Of a stretch of DNA of 47,319 nt, positions 17,756 to 25,750 are shown piece after piece. Position 1 is the first letter of the stretch, and each line of letters starts with the position of its first letter. The translations under genes were made by a program, and so were the position numbers. Where the stretch lies: contig NZ_BOOZ01000046.1 of NCBI RefSeq assembly GCF_016863495.1, positions 1 to 47,319 of the forward strand, given 5' to 3'. Below the pieces are notes generated by a model that was not told the origin of the DNA, ran no database searches, and saw only the letters and a list, made by a program, of their open reading frames with translations. This DNA is from Micromonospora andamanensis. Lineage in GTDB: Bacteria; Actinomycetota; Actinomycetes; Mycobacteriales; Micromonosporaceae.

Positions 17756-18822
17756 GGATCACCCGGGTGCGCGGGGAGCAGGCACGGGCTCGGATCGTGA
17801 CGTGCAGCGCCGAGGGATCCCCCCGCGTGCGCGGGGAGCAGGCTGCAGACCGCCGCCGGGGGTGCGGTCGACCTGGGATCACCCTCGCGTGCGCGGGGAG
17901 CAGTGCCACGCCCACTGCACCGCCGTGGCGACAGCGGGATCACCCCCGCGTGCGCGGGGAGCAGAGGAGGGTCGGCTGGCCGTCCCGCACGCGGTCCGGA
18001 TCACCCCCGCGCGTGCGCGGGGAGCAGATTCCCGCGTACGGCTTCCTGCGCGGCGTGTGGGGATCACCCCCGCGTGCGCGGGGAACAGGGGATGAGATGA
18101 CCGGATTCCGCGCGGCGGAGGCTGGATCACCCCCGCGTGCGCGGGGAGCAGCAGAGGATCCTGGCCATCACGCTTTCCGTACGGGGATCACCCCCGCGTG
18201 CGCGGGGAGCAGCTGAAGGCAGCCATGGAAACCCAGGGCCGGGAGGGATCACCCCCGCGTGCGCGGGGAGCAGCGTGGGCCGATCCTGCGCGAGTTCATC
18301 GGCACGGGATCACCCCCGCGTGCGCGGGGAGCAGAACCTGGGCGGCTCCACCTATATCAAGGAGCAGGGATCACCCCCGCGTGCGCGGGGAGCAGGTCGT
18401 TGAAGCGGCGGAGCATGGCGCGTAGGAGGGATCACCCCCGCGTGCGCGGGGAGCAGTTGCGTCCGATGTCGCCGAAGCGTGCCGCCGAGGGATCACCCCC
18501 GCGTGCGCGGGGAGCAGACCTTCGCCCTCGGAAAGGGGTGACCTGTCATGGGATCACCCCCGCGTGCGCGGGGAGCAGCGGTCAATCGTCAGGGACCGGC
18601 CGCCTTCCTCGGGATCACCCCCGCGTGCGCGGGGAGCAGGCCGCAGGTAAAGCCGTCACCGCGCTGATCGCGGGATCACCCCCGCGTGCGCGGGGAGCAG
18701 GAGCCGGATGAGTCCTGCGACTGGCCGGGCACGGGATCACCCCCGCGTGCGCGGGGAGCAGCAATGACGGTGGAGGTGCGTGTGTCGCGTCCGGGGATCA
18801 CCCCCGCGTGCGCGGGGAGCAG
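17756..18822 (-). CRISPR. CRISPR array 2, type I-E, 18 repeats / 17 spacers
   Basis: Same repeat family as array 1 but with loop GTGC: GGATCAC, CCCCGC, GTGC, GCGGGG, AGCAG in plus orientation, about 61-bp period. Starts: 17756 (two bases short), 17815 (one base short), 17876 (CTCGCG variant), 17937, 17998 (two extra bases), 18061 (ending AACAG), 18124, 18185, 18246, 18307, 18368, 18429, 18490, 18551, 18612, 18673, 18734 and 18795. Decay is at the low-coordinate end, so the leader end is on the right and crRNA is transcribed on the minus strand. The base just left of the repeat is nearly always G (C in crRNA sense). Confidence 0.98.
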
Positions 18823-19010
18823 ACTTCTTGACCTGCGGCGCTATAGATCAACTACTCCGATTTCATTCACTTTGCTTCGCAAGATCGCCTCTTTGCGGAC
18901 TGTGTTGCAAGGGCGATGCCTCAGTGCTGAGGTGCGGTGAGAGCAGCGTACCGGGCGCGGCCGGTTCAGACGGCTGCTCAGGGATGACCAGTCTTGGTCG
19001 TTGCTCCTGG
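18823..19010 (-). promoter_or_regulatory. CRISPR array 2 leader
   Basis: Begins ACTTCTTGACCTGCGGCGC and TATAGATCAACTACTC, then TTCACTTTGCTTCGCAAGATC; nearly the same text follows array 3. The motif GCAGCGTACCGGGCG recurs at 18943-18957, 121 bp from the repeat (117 bp in array 3). Because the first stretch is conserved next to three arrays with different spacers, it is leader and not a spacer. No gene is seen up to the methyltransferase stop at 19047. Confidence 0.85.
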
Positions 19011-19046
19011 TTTCCTGACCGCCCAGCTCCATCGTGGTCAGTCGAA

Positions 19047-21143
19047 TCAGGATGTGAGGCCGAGGGTGCCGGATGTCAGGGCGTCGCTGATCTCGCGGGT
19101 GAGTGTGGTTCCGGTCGCTGATGCTCGCTCCAGGGTGGCGCGGAATTCGACGAGTTGGCGGAAGGCTTGGCCGTATGCGTGCTGTTGTTCGAGTGCTACG
19201 ACCGGGATGGACAGTCGTCGGACGTCGATGCGCATGGCCCCGTTGCCGGTGCTGGCGGCGCGGCCGGCGATGCGGAGGTTGTCGGTGCGGGAGATGGTGC
19301 CGGCGATGAACCACGGGTCGAAGCGGGTGGTGTCGACGCGGATCAGTTGGGCGCCGGGGCCGAGTTCGGCGCCGACCTGTTCTGGGGTGGCCACCCGGGC
19401 GTTGATTCTGCGGCCGATGATGGGGACGAGGATGTCGCCGGGGTGTACCTCCGGTCCGGGTTCGTCGTCGGCGGTGCGGGTTGTGGTGCCGGTGGCGGGG
19501 CTGCCGGAGAGGATGTCGGTGGCGGTCAGGACGACGGCGGTGGCGGTGGTAGCGCCTGTCGATCGGCTGCGTGCGGTGGCGCGGTGTACGGAGATGCTGC
19601 CGGAGCGGATGAGGTCGGCGACGTCGGCCTGGGGGGCGTCGCGCAGGGGTGTGTCCGGTGTCTGTCGTACTGCCGGCAGGCCGCGTCGTAGCTGGTCGAG
19701 GAGGTGGTCGAATTCGCTGAGCCGGGCGACGACCTGCGCCGGGTCGGCGGCGAGGTCGCCGGTGTGTGGGAGGTGGCGTTGCGGGGTGAGGTCGACCTGG
19801 TCGTCGAGGACGTCGATGGCGGGCACGGTGCGGTGGACGCCGGGCAGTTCGGCGTACGCGGGTGAACGGTAGGCGCTCCAGGCGGTGGCCACGGTGTCGG
19901 TCAGCGGCTGGTCGGGTGCGGCGGTGGTGTCGACCACGAGCAGGTCGCCGGCCGGTGGCTGGTGTGGGTCGGGTTGGGTGAGCACCCAGACGTGCAGTCC
20001 GATGCCGGTGGGCGGCATGAGTCCGGCGGGTAGGGCGACGACGGCGCGTAGCGCGCCACGGCGGATCAGTTCGGCGCGGACGCGGCGGCCGGCGGGGCGC
20101 GATGCGGCGGCCGGGGGCATGAGGACGACGGCGGTGCCGCCGGGTGCCAGGTGGGCGAGGGCGTGCTGCACCCAGGCGAGTTCGGGTTCGGTACGTGGGG
20201 GCAGGCCGTAGGACCAGCGGGGGTCGTAGGCGAGCCGGTCGTGGCCCCATTCGTGGACGCCGAAGGGGAAGTTCGCCACGACGACGTCGGCCCGCAGGTC
20301 GGGCAGTGCGTCGGCGAGCAGGCTGTCGCCGACGTGCACGACGGGTGGCGCGGCGTCGGGCACGCTACGTCGGACGCGCAGGTGCAGCAGCCACAGCCGC
20401 AGCATGGTGATCAGGGCGTACTGCGGGTTGATCTCCTGGGCGTAGCACCGGATTGCCGTATCTCGTGTCAGGGCCTGGTCGGCGGCCATCCGCAGGATCG
20501 ACCCGGTGCCGCTGGTGAAGTCGAAGGTGACGTCTCCCGGCCCGGCGAGGGCCACCATCACCTCGGCGACGGTGTCCGGTGTCCCGGCCAGGCCGGACAT
20601 GGAGTGGGCCGAGGAGACGTAGCGGTGGTGCAGGTACTCGAAGGCCGACTCAGGGTCCTGTTCGGCACCGAGTTGGTCGACGGTGCCCAGCAGGGTGCTG
20701 AGCTGCATGCTCCACTGTTTCGGCAGCAGCGGGTCGACCATTGTGGCCAGATCGGGGTCGAGGGCGCGCAGCCGGGTGATGAGCTGCCGGGGTGTGGGCA
20801 GGCCGGCGTCGGGGGCGGGGGCCTGGTCGGCGCGGACGAGCAGGAGCGCGCCGGCGATGCCGAGCGCGTCGCTGATCTGGGCCGCGGGCTGGTAGCTCTC
20901 GATGTGCCGCCAGGCCCACTCGTCGGTGCCGGCCTGGTGCAGCCGGCCGTGTCGGCGTAGCCAGTGCTCCACCTCGCCGGCGTCGAAGGACGGGCTCGCC
21001 GGTGTGCCGCCGACGGGTGTCGGGAAGTCGGCGTAGCGCCGTCGCCAGTTGCTCACCGCGGCTCGGCCGACGTTGGCCAGTCGGGCGATGCCGCTGGCGG
21101 TCAGGGTGGTCTCGCTCGGGGCCAGCGTCGGCTCTGTTGTCAC
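19047..21143 (-). CDS. N-6 adenine DNA methyltransferase with N-terminal HTH and C-terminal specificity-like region
   Basis: 698 aa from GTG 21143. Residues about 15-66 form a DNA-binding HTH of MerR/excisionase style (GIARLANVGRAAVSNWRRRY... FDAGEVEHWLRRHG). The methyltransferase core has FDFTSGTGSILRMA at about 207-220 (SAM-binding motif I) and VVVANFPFG at about 287-295, a variant of the catalytic NPPY/F motif with Phe in place of the first Pro. The last ~200 residues (PGDILVPIIGRRINARVAT, then RLSIPVVALEQQ) look like a type I specificity half-domain. No restriction gene adjoins it, so it may be an orphan epigenetic enzyme, and the NFPF change raises the question of activity. Confidence 0.85.
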   Translation of the reverse strand: MTTEPTLAPSETTLTASGIARLANVGRAAVSNWRRRYADFPTPVGGTPASPSFDAGEVEHWLRRHGRLHQAGTDEWAWRHIESYQPAAQISDALGIAGALLLVRADQAPAPDAGLPTPRQLITRLRALDPDLATMVDPLLPKQWSMQLSTLLGTVDQLGAEQDPESAFEYLHHRYVSSAHSMSGLAGTPDTVAEVMVALAGPGDVTFDFTSGTGSILRMAADQALTRDTAIRCYAQEINPQYALITMLRLWLLHLRVRRSVPDAAPPVVHVGDSLLADALPDLRADVVVANFPFGVHEWGHDRLAYDPRWSYGLPPRTEPELAWVQHALAHLAPGGTAVVLMPPAAASRPAGRRVRAELIRRGALRAVVALPAGLMPPTGIGLHVWVLTQPDPHQPPAGDLLVVDTTAAPDQPLTDTVATAWSAYRSPAYAELPGVHRTVPAIDVLDDQVDLTPQRHLPHTGDLAADPAQVVARLSEFDHLLDQLRRGLPAVRQTPDTPLRDAPQADVADLIRSGSISVHRATARSRSTGATTATAVVLTATDILSGSPATGTTTRTADDEPGPEVHPGDILVPIIGRRINARVATPEQVGAELGPGAQLIRVDTTRFDPWFIAGTISRTDNLRIAGRAASTGNGAMRIDVRRLSIPVVALEQQHAYGQAFRQLVEFRATLERASATGTTLTREISDALTSGTLGLTS

Positions 21144-21236
21144 GCGTGAACGTTAGCATAGTGATCGGGATTGTGTACCCGGTTCACAGCCGCTACAGTT
21201 CCGGTCGATCAGTTCACAACCTCGGGGAGGTTTCCC
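21144..21236. promoter_or_regulatory. Divergent promoter region with GTTCAC sites
   Basis: This 93-bp region separates the methyltransferase (minus) from a small ORF (plus). The hexamer GTTCAC occurs on the plus strand at 21182-21187 and 21212-21217 and on the minus strand at 21146-21151. ACTATGCT on the minus strand (21162-21155) could supply a -10 (TATGCT) for the methyltransferase gene. AGTTCACAA at 21211-21219 and the ACTATGCT octamer both recur upstream of the kinase gene near 23493-23506. Confidence 0.5.
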
Positions 21237-21407
21237 ATGCCACGTCGTGGGCGCAGCACCACCGTTGGAAAGATCGCCCAGCTCTGCCAGGCCCGTCGCG
21301 CCTCCGAGATCCGGATTCTCGGCGAGCTGCTCCGTCGCGAGCAGCGCACCGAGACGCGCGATGGCGCCTACCCGCAGCCGGCGCGGGACAGCGCGACGCC
21401 GCGCTGA
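21237..21407 (+). CDS. Small basic hypothetical protein
   Basis: 56 aa from ATG 21237, with GGGGAGG seven bases upstream, the best ribosome site in the neighbourhood. It is Arg-rich (MPRRGRSTTVGKIAQLCQAR, then RASEIRILGELLRREQRTET), with a predicted helical middle. No family recognised; a small DNA-binding or partner protein is possible. It is followed after 47 bp by the conserved unknown gene, probably in the same operon. Confidence 0.6.
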   Translation: MPRRGRSTTVGKIAQLCQARRASEIRILGELLRREQRTETRDGAYPQPARDSATPR

Positions 21408-21464
21408 CCCGCGCTTATCCGCACCTGCCGAATCCCGTCGACCTGAGGAGGACCATGAACACCC

Positions 21465-22163
21465 TTGCGCGAACCGACGCTGTCACCTGTTGCGTCCCCG
21501 TGCTTCCCGCCGGTCGCGTACGTCTGTCGCGGCGCGCGGCGCTACGCTCCCGGCACGCCGTCCCAGGCGTACGCGCGAGTGCGCCTTGACCCCGTCGTCG
21601 GCGCGGCCATCGCCGACGCGTACGTGGCGGCCCCGCAGGGTGACGAGCGGGCCTACGCCGCCTACGCGGCCTTCTGTCGGGAGACCGTCCAGCAGTACCA
21701 CCTTCTGGTGGGGCGGGCGGAGTTCGGTGGCCTGGGTGTGACGGTGCGCATCGTCGACGAGGACCCGTATCCCGACGTCGAGTCGATGATCGACGACGTG
21801 TGGCAGCGCCGGTTGAAGGTGTTCGCCAGTGCGGCCAGCGGCAACCCCCACCCGTACCTCAGTGACGGGGAGAACGACATGTTCCGCGCGGTCCATGACG
21901 TGTTCGGGCACGCGGGGAGCGGCCGGGGATTCGACAGGCACGGCGAGGAGGCGGCCTGGTTGACGCACAGCACGATGTACTCGCCGCTGGCGGCGCGGGC
22001 GATGACGACCGAGACGCGCGGGCAGAACTGCGCCCAGATCTTCCGTTACGGGGGTCGCCGGTTCGCCGAGCAGAAGGCAGCGCTGCTGCCCCGGCTGTTC
22101 AGCGATCCGCGTCTGGTGCGTACTGCTGCGGCAGCGGAAGCGAGCCGGCTCGTTCCGCGCTGA
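21465..22163 (+). CDS. Conserved actinobacterial protein of unknown function
   Basis: 232 aa in this frame from TTG 21465. The body looks genuinely coding: YAPGTPSQAYARVRLDP, IVDEDPYPDVESMIDDVW, FRAVHDVFGHAGSGRGFD and TETRGQNCAQIFRYGGRRF. His/Asp-rich VHDVFGH hints at metal binding, but the function is unknown. Start problem: the best ribosome site (GAGGAGGA, 21445-21452) precedes ATG 21455 in a different frame, which ends at 21589. Either TTG 21465 is used or a frameshift lies near the 5' end. The 3' end overlaps the convergent kinase gene by 65 bp. Confidence 0.65.
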   Translation: MREPTLSPVASPCFPPVAYVCRGARRYAPGTPSQAYARVRLDPVVGAAIADAYVAAPQGDERAYAAYAAFCRETVQQYHLLVGRAEFGGLGVTVRIVDEDPYPDVESMIDDVWQRRLKVFASAASGNPHPYLSDGENDMFRAVHDVFGHAGSGRGFDRHGEEAAWLTHSTMYSPLAARAMTTETRGQNCAQIFRYGGRRFAEQKAALLPRLFSDPRLVRTAAAAEASRLVPR

Positions 22164-23406
22164 GCCGGGCGATTTCCTCGCGTAGCTCCCGCACGGCCGG
22201 GTGCTCCGGCCCGTCCACCCGCTCCCGGCCCTCCAGCAGGGTCGTGAGCTGTCGTACCGCCCGGTCGTGCTCGCCGAGCGCCAGATGGGTACGCGCGGCA
22301 CGCAGACGAAGATCGAACACCTGGGGATCGTCGTCGCCGTGCTGGCGGGCCCGGTGCTCGGCGAGCCGCCGCCACTGCCGGGCGGCGGCGCGGAACTCGC
22401 CCGCGGCCTGCATCTGCTCGGCCTGCCGGACAGCCTGCTCCAGCTCCACATCGGACGGCTCGCGGACCGGTGCGACGGTGGCCCCGTGGTGCGGCGGGGT
22501 GCGCCCGACGATCGCGGCGTACGCCTGAACGGCGGTGACGGACTCGTCCAGCACACCCGGAATCGGCGGCAGGTTCGCAGCCAGCGGGGCCAGCACGCGG
22601 TAGACGTCGGCGGCGCTGTCTGGCCGGTCGTCGGGGGTGGGCGCCAGCAGCGCGTGCACCAGGTCGTCGAGCGCCGCAGGGGTTTCGGGTCGCAGCGTGG
22701 CGGGTCGGGGCGGGGTGGCGGCCACCTGCTGCCGCACGGTGGTCATGGTGGTCAGGTCGTCGAAGGGTGGGCTGCCGGTGAGCAGGTCGAACAGGGTAGC
22801 TCCCAGGCCGTACAGGTCGGCGCGGTGGTCGGTCGGCTGGCCGAGGATCTGCTCCGGTGCCATGTAGCCGATCGTGCCGAGCGCCTGCCCGCTCTGGGTG
22901 ATGCGGGAGTAGCGGTCGTCGTCGGGGATCGCGGCCAGGCCGAAGTCGAGCACCTTCACCGCGCCGCTCGGCTCCAGCATGGCGTTGCTGGGCTTGATGT
23001 CGCGGTGCACGAGTCCGAGTTGTTGGGCGGCGAGCAGGACGCTGCTGATCTGGGCGCCGATGGCGGCCACCCAGCCGATCGGGAGTGGACCGTGTTCGGC
23101 GACCAGGTCCGACAGGGCGACACCGTTGATCTTTTGAAGGACCGAGTAGGGGTGGCCGGCGTGTTCGCCGAGGTCGTAGACGGCGGGTACGCCGGGGTGG
23201 TCGAGGCGGGCGGTGAGCAGTGCCTCGCGGCGGAAGCGGCGGACCAGATCCAGGTCCGTGGCAGCGACGAACTTGACGATCACCGGCCGGTCGAGCAGTG
23301 CGTCGTGGGCCGGCCAGACCTCGCTCATTCCCTTATGGGCCAACGGGTATCGGGCCAGCCGATAGCGGTCCTTGAGGCTCGTGCTAGGCACCACGGGGCT
23401 CAGCAT
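22099..23406 (-). CDS. Serine/threonine protein kinase with C-terminal TPR-like region
   Basis: 435 aa from ATG 23406; ATG 23436 is an equally possible start, and neither has a strong ribosome site. Hanks-type features: VIVKFV with Lys at about 45, HRDIKPSNAML (catalytic loop), VLDFGLAAI (metal-binding DFG) and YMAPEQ. The glycine-rich loop is degenerate (PLAHKGMSEV). The C-terminal ~120 residues are helical with TPR-like pairs (AEQMQAAGEFRAAARQWRRL, LALGEHDRAVRQLTTLLEG). No transmembrane segment, so a cytosolic kinase. It diverges from the helicase-cas3 operon. Confidence 0.9.
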   Translation of the reverse strand: MLSPVVPSTSLKDRYRLARYPLAHKGMSEVWPAHDALLDRPVIVKFVAATDLDLVRRFRREALLTARLDHPGVPAVYDLGEHAGHPYSVLQKINGVALSDLVAEHGPLPIGWVAAIGAQISSVLLAAQQLGLVHRDIKPSNAMLEPSGAVKVLDFGLAAIPDDDRYSRITQSGQALGTIGYMAPEQILGQPTDHRADLYGLGATLFDLLTGSPPFDDLTTMTTVRQQVAATPPRPATLRPETPAALDDLVHALLAPTPDDRPDSAADVYRVLAPLAANLPPIPGVLDESVTAVQAYAAIVGRTPPHHGATVAPVREPSDVELEQAVRQAEQMQAAGEFRAAARQWRRLAEHRARQHGDDDPQVFDLRLRAARTHLALGEHDRAVRQLTTLLEGRERVDGPEHPAVRELREEIARLSAERAGSLPLPQQYAPDADR

Positions 23407-23650
23407 AACGACCGAAGCGGTCACCGTCGGACACATCCGTTCGGCACGCCGCATCCACTCTGGTGAACATTGCCCACAGAAGGACCCTTGCAAGCATAGT
23501 TCACAAGGTGCATCATGGGCTCGATGCGTGGCGGTGAGCTCGGTGCCGCCGTCCATGCTGCGTGAACCAGGCCGCCGGTCGTGTCCGGCGCGCGACAGTT
23601 CGTCCATTCCGCTCCTGGCCGCGCCCAGGGTGCCCGTCATCGGGGGATGT
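23407..23650. promoter_or_regulatory. Divergent region between kinase and helicase-cas3 operon
   Basis: 244 bp that must drive both the kinase and the helicase-cas3 operon. It holds GTTCAC at 23499-23504 (within AGTTCACAA, 23498-23506), its reverse complement at 23463-23468, and the octamer AGCATAGT at 23493-23500, all shared with the methyltransferase/small-ORF promoter. No protein-coding feature is convincing here. Confidence 0.4.
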
Positions 23651-25750
23651 ATGGCTGAGTTGGCCATCGGCCGGGGCTTCCTGCCCGCCTACGCCCGGCT
23701 GCAACGGCGGGTGCAGCGCGCCGTCGACGCCGCCATCGGCAAGTTCGCCGAGCACACCCACGCGGGCCTGCACCTGGAGAAGCTGACCGGTGCGCGCGAC
23801 CCGAACATCCGCACCATCCGGATCGACCAGTTCTACCGGGGGGTGGTGCTCGCGCTCGGTGAGGACAGGTACGCGCTGCTCGACGTCCTGCCCCACGACG
23901 ACGCCATCGCCTTCGCGGTGAGCCGCCGATTCACCGTCAACCAGACCCTCGGGGTGCTGGAGATGCGGGACCAGGTCGGCATCGAGGAGTTCACCCGCGC
24001 CGAACCGGCACCGGCGAGTGCCGGACTGTTCACCCACGTCTCGATCGCGGACCTCACCCGGCTCGGTGTGGACGAGGACCTGCTGCCGCTGCTGCGCGTC
24101 ATCACCACCGACAAGCAACTCGAAAGCCTGGCCGGACGCCTGCCGGAAAGCCAACTCGACGTGCTGCTGGGCCTGGCCAGCGGTCTGTCCGTCGAGGAGG
24201 TCTGGGCGGAGCTGGCCGACCGGACGGTGTCCGGGGTGGACACCGACGACCTGCTGACCGCGGCGCGACGCACCCCCGAGCGGATCGCCTTCGTCTCAGG
24301 TCCGGTGGAACTCGCGGCCATCCTCGCCCACCCGTTCGACGTGTGGCGCACCTTCCTGCACCCGACCCAGCGGGACGTGGCATACCGCGACACCTACAGC
24401 GGACCGGCGCTGGTCACCGGCAGCGCCGGCACCGGAAAGACCGTGACCGGCCTGCACCGGGCGGTGTTCCTCGCCCGGCGACTACCGGACGGTGAGAAGG
24501 TCCTGCTCACCACGTTCACCCGCGCCCTCGCCGAGGCCCTCGCCCGACAGCTCTACCGGCTCACCGACGACCCGGCGGTACGCGCCCGCATCGACGTGAT
24601 CAGCGTCGACAAGCTCGCCTACGAGATCGTCACCCGAGGCAGCGGCCGGGTCACCGTCGCCGACGCCGAGATCGTCGACCAGCTGTGGGAGGCCGCGGCG
24701 AAGGCCGGCCCGACCTACCTCAACCGTGCCGGCCAAGTCACTACGTTCAGCCCTGCCTTCCTGCGCCACGAGTGGGAGCAGGTGGTGCTGGCCCAGCAGG
24801 TGACCACCCGGGAGGCGTACCGCGAGGCGACCCGCCGGGGACGCGGCGCCGGCCTACGCGCCGCGCAGCGCGACCAGGTGTGGACCGTCATCGAGACGGT
24901 CACCGGCGAGCTGGCCAAACGACGCCTGCGCACCCACACCCAACTCGCCGACGATGCCGCCGCCATCGCCCGCCACGCACCGGCACCGTATCGGCACGTC
25001 GTCGTCGACGAAGGGCAGGATCTGCACCCGGCACAGTGGCGGCTGCTGCGGGCGCTGGTGGCACCCGGCCCCAACGACATGTTCCTGCTCGCCGACCCGT
25101 ACCAGCGCATCTACGACAGCCACGTGTCCCTGGCCCACCTCGGCATCGAGGTCCGGGGCCGCACCCGCCGGCTCAGCGTCAACTACCGGACCACCCACGA
25201 GATCCTCGACCTGTCGGTCAAGGTCCTCGGCGGTGACCCCACCATCGGGCTCGACGGGCAGGACGACACCCTGCGGGGCTACCGCTCGGTCACCCGTGGC
25301 GGGACACCCCAACTCGCCGCGCACGTCAGCCGCGACGGCGAGTGCGAGGCGCTCATCGAGCGGGTCGGCACCTGGCTCGACCAGGGCGTCGAACCGCACG
25401 CGGTCGGGGTGGCCGTGCGCACCGGGCAACTGGTCAAGACCGTCGGCCGGATCCTGAGCGACGCCCACATCCCCGTCGCCGACGACAAACGCGGCACCGA
25501 CGGGGTGCGGGTGGCCACCATGCACCGGATGAAGGGGTTGGAGTTCCAGTGCCTCGCGGTCGTCGGGCTCGACGCGGGCGTGCTGCCGGCACCACACGCG
25601 CTCACCTCCGCCGCTGAGGATCCCCACGCCCACCGGCAGGACCTCCAGCGGGAACGCTGCCTGCTGTTCGTCGCGCTGACCCGCGCCCGGGACGTGCTCT
25701 ACCTGTCCCACAGCGGCACGCCGAGCCCGCTGCTGCCGGTGGCCCGATGA
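23651..25750 (+). CDS. SF1 (UvrD/Rep-like) helicase with N-terminal RelE/ParE-like domain
   Basis: 699 aa from ATG 23651, with GGGGGA just upstream. Residues about 10-95 follow the RelE/ParE toxin fold pattern: GLHLEKLTGARDPNIRTIRI, RGVVLALGEDRYALLDVLPH, then a final strand. The helicase core has Walker A GSAGTGKTVT at about 256-265, VVVDEGQDLHP at about 450-460 (UvrD-type Walker B/Q), LSVNYRTTHEILDL near 510, ATMHRMKGLEFQ and VALTRARDVLYL (motifs V-VI). Such toxin-like/helicase fusions occur in actinobacterial defence contexts. Its stop TGA overlaps the cas3 start (ATGA at 25747-25750), so it is co-translated with cas3 and is a candidate CRISPR accessory factor. Confidence 0.88.
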   Translation: MAELAIGRGFLPAYARLQRRVQRAVDAAIGKFAEHTHAGLHLEKLTGARDPNIRTIRIDQFYRGVVLALGEDRYALLDVLPHDDAIAFAVSRRFTVNQTLGVLEMRDQVGIEEFTRAEPAPASAGLFTHVSIADLTRLGVDEDLLPLLRVITTDKQLESLAGRLPESQLDVLLGLASGLSVEEVWAELADRTVSGVDTDDLLTAARRTPERIAFVSGPVELAAILAHPFDVWRTFLHPTQRDVAYRDTYSGPALVTGSAGTGKTVTGLHRAVFLARRLPDGEKVLLTTFTRALAEALARQLYRLTDDPAVRARIDVISVDKLAYEIVTRGSGRVTVADAEIVDQLWEAAAKAGPTYLNRAGQVTTFSPAFLRHEWEQVVLAQQVTTREAYREATRRGRGAGLRAAQRDQVWTVIETVTGELAKRRLRTHTQLADDAAAIARHAPAPYRHVVVDEGQDLHPAQWRLLRALVAPGPNDMFLLADPYQRIYDSHVSLAHLGIEVRGRTRRLSVNYRTTHEILDLSVKVLGGDPTIGLDGQDDTLRGYRSVTRGGTPQLAAHVSRDGECEALIERVGTWLDQGVEPHAVGVAVRTGQLVKTVGRILSDAHIPVADDKRGTDGVRVATMHRMKGLEFQCLAVVGLDAGVLPAPHALTSAAEDPHAHRQDLQRERCLLFVALTRARDVLYLSHSGTPSPLLPVAR

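Noticed and set aside
17533..18940. Plus- and minus-strand ORFs across array 2
   Set aside because: Same artefact as in array 1: repetitive ITPACAGS peptides from repeat DNA.
18841..20250. 469-codon Arg/Pro/His-rich minus-strand ORF
   Set aside because: Antiparallel frame shadow of the methyltransferase gene on the same strand, with composition typical of high-GC out-of-frame reading.
22201..23466. 421-codon plus-strand ORF
   Set aside because: Antisense to the kinase gene, low-complexity Gly/Val/Asp composition, no motif.
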